A stretch of DNA of 35,819 nt. It comes from Phellopilus nigrolimitatus. Its lineage: Eukaryota; Basidiomycota; Agaricomycetes; Hymenochaetales; Hymenochaetaceae. Both the position numbers and the translations under genes were made by a program. This document shows, in pieces, positions 31,085 to 35,819 of this stretch. The notes beneath the pieces are model-generated. The model did not search any database. It was not told the origin of the DNA and saw only the letters and a list, made by a program, of their open reading frames with translations. The stretch covers positions 1 to 35,819 of the forward strand of contig JAJOHG010000262.1 in assembly GCA_021029095.1 (NCBI GenBank), read 5' to 3'. The stretch's first letter is position 1. Each line of letters opens with the position of its first letter.

Positions 31085-33847
31085 TCATTGCCGTTCGAGA
31101 GAAGGGAGCTCGAAACTGGATTGCGATGTCTTGTCGGACCATTTGCCCGTAAGACGACGCTTCGATACTTCGACGAATTTATGCATGCGCGGACGCCATG
31201 TGCGCAACGTTGCCGTCGACGCCGTCATGCGCGTGCGCGACGAGCGCACGGATTGTGCGTCGACATTCTCCCCGTCTTCATCCGAGCCCGCATCGGTGCC
31301 ATCGTCTGTGCGCTTCTTCCTCCGCATAAACGGCGGCACGAGCGAGCGCCAGTTAACCTTGTTCGTCGTCTCCCACCCGGTGAGCACAGTCCAGAGGATG
31401 AGCACGACGACGAACATCCACACGCAGCCGTACAGGGAACGCGTGAAAATGCTCGCAGTACCGTCGACGTTGAAGAAGCACACGATCGCGACGGAGGCGA
31501 GGAAAGTTACCATACTATTTGTGGGAAAGAAGAAAGCGTTAGATCTGCAATATTAGCGGTTATCAATAACAGTACGCACCCCCACATAAGCAATGCGTAG
31601 GGAAGGCTATACAGGATTGACATTGTCTCGAGTCCAAGTTGTGGGTGAATTCGGCGTTCAAGAAATCCGACCTGAGCAAACGGGTGAAGAAAAATGGGTC
31701 AATAAGTGGCAAGCCCAATAGATAGATTCACGTACTGCATCATCGACAGATTCTTTGGCGCTGATGCGCAACTGCCGTACGAGAAGTAGGCCGACAATAA
31801 TACTTCCAAGACTCGCGATGATGGACACCTGGCTCGCGATCGCCGCCGGAGAAACCCATAGCGGGCCATTGTTATCGGACAGGACACTAGGGATACTGAG
31901 GAATGCGACGTTGGCATTCAAAAGCACCGTAGACTGCGCGTGTCATCCGTCCCAGCACGCAGAGTATTAATGAATTAGACATGAAAGCGACGTAAGGCTT
32001 GACGCACATAAAGCACAAATCCCTCCCAGTCTCGCTCCAGTTTGGCTTGGAATGATAGCCAATGGCGCTTCTTGATCACCCTGTCGAGCCAGAGTCTCTC
32101 AAGCCCGTACAGGTGCGTTTCTGGTGCGTAGAATAGTACTGGGGACAACATCTTGATCAACCAAGAACGCCGCTTCGTGGCGTTGCCGCGCACGCTCTGG
32201 TGCAGCGACAGGCGTGCGCCGTCGAAACCATAGAAATTAAAGTAGCGTTCAACCACTTGAATTACATGAACATTAAATTAGTCTTGTGTGAGGAAGAACA
32301 TAAATCATCACGTACTGAAGTTACACATCATACGGGCTTGAGAAAAAGGTCAAATAAGTATAATAATGATAATTGGAGTAAGCTCACCCGTAACTGCGTT
32401 CACATAGCAGCTGGAGCCACCGACCTTGATCAGTGCTACAAACAGAAGCGTAAGCGACAGGCTCTGCGTTGCGCTTGGTGAAAGACTGCCAGACATACAT
32501 CTAATATGCTTCATCGTTCCCATATATGACTCGAACTCCGAGCTGTTATGTGCTCCTGTGGATTCGATGGATGTCATGACATCTAGCAAGCAAGTCAACC
32601 AAATGGACAGTATTTATTGACAAAACATACCGATGTGGCCTTGAGTAAGAATACCCATCAAATCTTCCAGCACCCCTTTAACATAAGGGCGATGGTTGGG
32701 AAAATGTTCGATATGCTGCCAGAACTCGAAGTCAAGTAAATGACCTGCACTAAACATGAGCAACTTCTTTCAATAAAGAAGCTGAGCAACCACGCACGTA
32801 TGTGATCCTTTTTCTCAAATGCAAAATGAGGTGGGATAATTGGCCACGCGTCAAACCTATCGAGCCAGAATATGCAACGACGGTCCAGATCCATCATATA
32901 ATACGACCAACTACCGTCCTCGACTTCGAGAACTACCTCGACATGGGTAGGAAGATCGTTGAAATTCTCGGCCTTCCGTTCTATCTCATCCATAAAACGG
33001 TCCATTTCTGCCAAAACCTCGGAGTTGTAAAGATCAAGCTCAGTCAGGTAGTAAAACCTGCGGCAATCGTTGAAGAAGTAAGGCTGTCCTTCTGGATGGA
33101 CGTGGAACGACCAGGACGGGACGACCTTCTCTCTAAAAACGAATGTCTAGATTAAACGTGAGAAACGAGACATCGGAACTCACTCGTAAATTCTAAACGT
33201 TTCCAACGGCTCAAACACCCAAGGAGAATCTATGTTCTCACTTTAGGGCTAGACATGAGACGCCGTATAAAAGAACGAATGCAGCATACGCACATAATAA
33301 TATTGCGATCATACCGAGGTCTCAATGATGGTGTTGTACATTTGATGGACCTATTTGGTGCCGCAACGATTCCGGCTGGTTCTGCAACGAACGGGCCTTC
33401 TTGATACATGTTCATTGGATAACAGCTCGGTCCATCGTGACCAACATCAGATATGGCGCCGGGCGAGTCGCGTAGAGTCGAAGTTGGTGACATAGGCATG
33501 GATCCGGAGTCCAAGCGTGCATGTTGCTGGTGTGTGCGTGCCATCGGCGGCGTCCTCGGCACCGACGAGCAGGCGATTATGACTGGAGCATGCTCCTTCG
33601 AAACCAAAGCGCAGGACTCAGCTTGTGCCTCGATGTGTGCACTATCATCGTAAGAGTCGGCGGCTTTGGGCAAGAGTGGTTTCCCGCCTTGCGGCTTTTT
33701 CCCGACGACGGTAGGAGAGTGCCCAGTAGTACGTCTGCGGCGACTGAGCGCGGCGCAGAGATAGAGTAGGTACCGTAGTGATTGGCGGGCGCAGCGTCGA
33801 CACAGCTCGAGCAGTTTATGGAGTAGAGACAGAAAGAGAGGCTCCAT
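31085..33847 (-). CDS. WW-like-domain protein with four C-terminal membrane spans, ten exons
   Basis: Exons from the start are 33315-33847, 33184-33240, 32798-33132, 32631-32744, 32499-32582, 32388-32435, 32008-32255, 31736-31933, 31580-31671 and 31085-31514. They total 2,139 bp, exactly 712 aa, with every junction in phase. The N-terminal 180 residues are disordered. Two WW-like units follow: PSWSFHVHPEGQPYFFND and EDGSWSYYMMDLDRRCIFWLD. A helical middle region contains FWQHIEHFPNHRPYV and the VERYFNFYGFDGARLS block. Four hydrophobic segments then occur, near LLNANVAFLSI, SLGSIIVGLLLV, MVTFLASVAIVCFF and YGCVWMFVVVLILW, followed by a basic cytosolic tail. I associate this architecture with unnamed Agaricomycete protein families; function unknown, probably membrane-anchored. 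Confidence 0.82.
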
Positions 33848-34626
33848 AGCTTTCTTGATTAGGACACCGCCTGCGAGGGTGTTATATGGGAAATTCTAGC
33901 CGTGAGCGCAGAGAGGAAGTAAGGTAAAGGGGCGGTGAGTGGACATGATGGCGCCCATACACGAGGCAAGAATGCTCTTATTTGGAACGAATTTCAGTTC
34001 GTTCATCCGCGAAGGCCGGCAGTCTGAAAGAAAAAAACAGCTTGTTAAATCCTGCTCAGCCGATATAACCATGTCCAGAAACAAAGCAATTGTTTTAGAA
34101 GGTCGACATCGCGGAACGTGTTCAGGTAAGTTTCCAGACTTGAAAGTTTCCAGACTTGTACATGCACTTAGTCAATGCTCCCACGCATGATTTACATGTA
34201 CCTGTACTGTAGCTTGCATAGCCTCTGTCCGCACTCAATAATCCACAAGCCGAAAAAAAAAAGCAATAAACTCGATCCATATGGATTTTTCCTTCTTAAG
34301 GCAATTCTCCACATCAACAATCATTCGATGATGACAGAAAACTTAAGTGCAAAATGCATAAGAAATGGCCGCTGTGACTAAGAACCCTGAATAGGTAGGT
34401 GTTACACGTCTCGCGTTTTCGTCTCCGTCGCCAGTCGCAGCAGCCACGTCGTCGCGCTCCCAAAAGTATTTACAGCTAGCTCGTCCTCGTGTAGACCGTC
34501 TACGGCTGCCAGTTCTCGGAGTTATCGTGTTCTATTAGCTGGCGTGACTCTGGTTATATAGCACTCCCGTCTATCCACTTTATCTTTCCTCGAGCGTACC
34601 GTGGATTGTCGCACAATTCTGCAATC
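33848..34626. other. Divergent promoter region, no gene seen
   Basis: The start codons of the membrane-protein gene (-) and the coatomer gene (+) face away from each other across about 780 bp. A short direct repeat of GTTTCCAGACTTG occurs at about 34130-34158. No ORF here has convincing composition. Confidence 0.45.
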
Positions 34627-35819
34627 ATGTCGGTGATGCTCACGAAATTCGAGTCGAAAAGCAACAGGGTGAAAGGTGCGTGTGCGTCCTCAAATGCGCT
34701 CATTGTCTAACGATATTGAATTGCAGGTCTCGCCTTCCACCCGACGCGGCCATTACTGGCTGCCTCGTTGCATAACGGGAGTGTGCAGCTATGGAACTAC
34801 CGTATGGGGGTGCTGGTGGACGGTTCGAGGAACATGACGGTACTTCTGTTCTGTCTTGAGTGAACTCGAGGCTCATAATTGATACGGCGGCTTTCTGTAG
34901 GGCCCGTTCGCGGTGTCACTTTCATCCGTCGCGCCCTCTTCTCGTGACTGGCGGAGATGACTACAAAATCAAAGTCTGGGGTATGCACCAAGGTTTTACA
35001 TGGCCCGCGACTGTCTGCTTACAGATACTCAGACATTCGACCACAAACTCGCCGTTGTTTATTTACGCTTCACGGGCATCTCGACTATGTCCGGACTGTC
35101 ATGTTTCACCATGAAATGCCTTGGATCGTGAGTGCTTTCACAGTTACCTTCTATCCTGCCCTATACCCATTGGCGCGTACAGATATCGTGTTCGGACGAC
35201 CAAACGATTCGCATATGGAACAGCACTTCGCGTAATTGCGTCGCAATCTTGACCGGTCACTCGCACTACATCATGTCTGCTCTCTTCCACCGAAGGAGGA
35301 CCTGGTCGTGTCGTCTTCCATGGATCAAACTGTCCGCGTCTGGGATATTTCAGGGCTTCGAAAGAACACGCCTAACGCTGCCCCTGGTGGTTTTGAAACA
35401 TTCGACACATTCTCAACTGTTAAGTATGTGTTGGAAGGTCATGATCGCGGCGTGAACTGGGCTGCGTTCCATCCGACGCTACCGCTTATAGTTTCTGCTG
35501 CCGACGATCGGCAAATCAAGCTCTGGCGTATGAGCGACTCGAAAGCATGGGAGGTTGACACTTGTCGCGGTCATTTCAATAATGTTTCGAGTGCGCTCTT
35601 CCACCCTCGTCACGAGCTGATAATATCCTGCGGTGAGGATAAAACGATTCGGGTGTGGGACATGGCAAAGCGCTCGCCTGTACAGACCTTTCGGCGCGAA
35701 CACGACCGTTTCTGGGTCCTCGCTGGCCACCCGGAGCTCAACCTTTTTGCTGCAGGCCACGACAATGGCCTGATCGTTTCAAACTCGAGCGCGAGCGTCC
35801 CGCTTACGCACTCCATGGC
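34627..35819 (+). CDS. Coatomer subunit alpha, 5' part (runs off the window)
   Basis: Exons 34627-34675, 34727-34839, 34901-34980, 35033-35127 and 35183 to the window end encode the N-terminal WD40 propeller of alpha-COP, the COPI coat subunit that binds KKXX retrieval signals for Golgi-to-ER transport. Diagnostic segments are [81 protein letters not shown] and [15 protein letters not shown]. Splice sites are normal. The reading frame breaks four times, each explained by one missing base: near 34821, 34923, 35290 and 35778. Each time the correct family sequence continues in the shifted frame. Either the assembly has homopolymer errors or this copy is damaged. The rest of the roughly 1,200-aa protein lies outside the window. 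Confidence 0.9.

Overview
The window looks like nuclear DNA of a mushroom-forming basidiomycete (Agaricomycetes, perhaps a polypore). The basis is dense genes split by many 50-90 bp introns with GT..AG ends, a FunK1 fungal-type kinase, a WW-like/multi-membrane-span protein of a type I associate with Agaricomycetes, a divergent H2A/H2B pair, and GC-rich wobble positions in the larger ORFs. No rRNA, tRNA, CRISPR or bacterial-type feature was seen.

Layout: 1-2281 is gene-poor. It holds a 598-bp foldback element with 207-bp inverted arms flanked by TA, and a decayed antisense copy of a secreted-protein gene. 2282-2959 (-) is an unknown acidic-tailed protein and 3583-4195 (+) a small secreted protein. 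5073-8781 (-) is a roughly 1,093-aa two-RRM protein with a polyQ tract. 9240-15180 is a tandem segmental duplication. Each unit ends in a paralogous secreted Egh16/Gas1-like gene (10761-11857 and 14130-15003, both +) and carries an older, decaying ORF upstream. 15322-16719 (-) is an epoxide-hydrolase-like alpha/beta hydrolase, followed by a 264-bp near-perfect hairpin. 17581-20637 (+) is a many-exon acid sphingomyelinase, 21153-21534 (+) a 72-aa three-exon protein and 22011-24603 (-) a FunK1 kinase. 25168-26719 is the H2B/H2A pair, 27060-30744 (+) a three-LIM paxillin-like protein, 31085-33847 (-) a ten-exon WW-like multi-TM protein, and 34627-35819 (+) the 5' part of the coatomer alpha-subunit gene.

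Most genes are unrelated housekeeping or lineage genes rather than one pathway. The most distinctive block is the secreted-protein family: two tandem copies plus a third relic about 8-13 kb away on the other strand, with histone-H1-like Lys/Ala tails that differ greatly in length between copies. The window also shows apparent single-base losses in homopolymer runs, four in the coatomer gene and one likely in the sphingomyelinase. These look more like assembly errors than biology but should be checked. Exon boundaries below were derived by hand from splice signals, reading phase and family knowledge.
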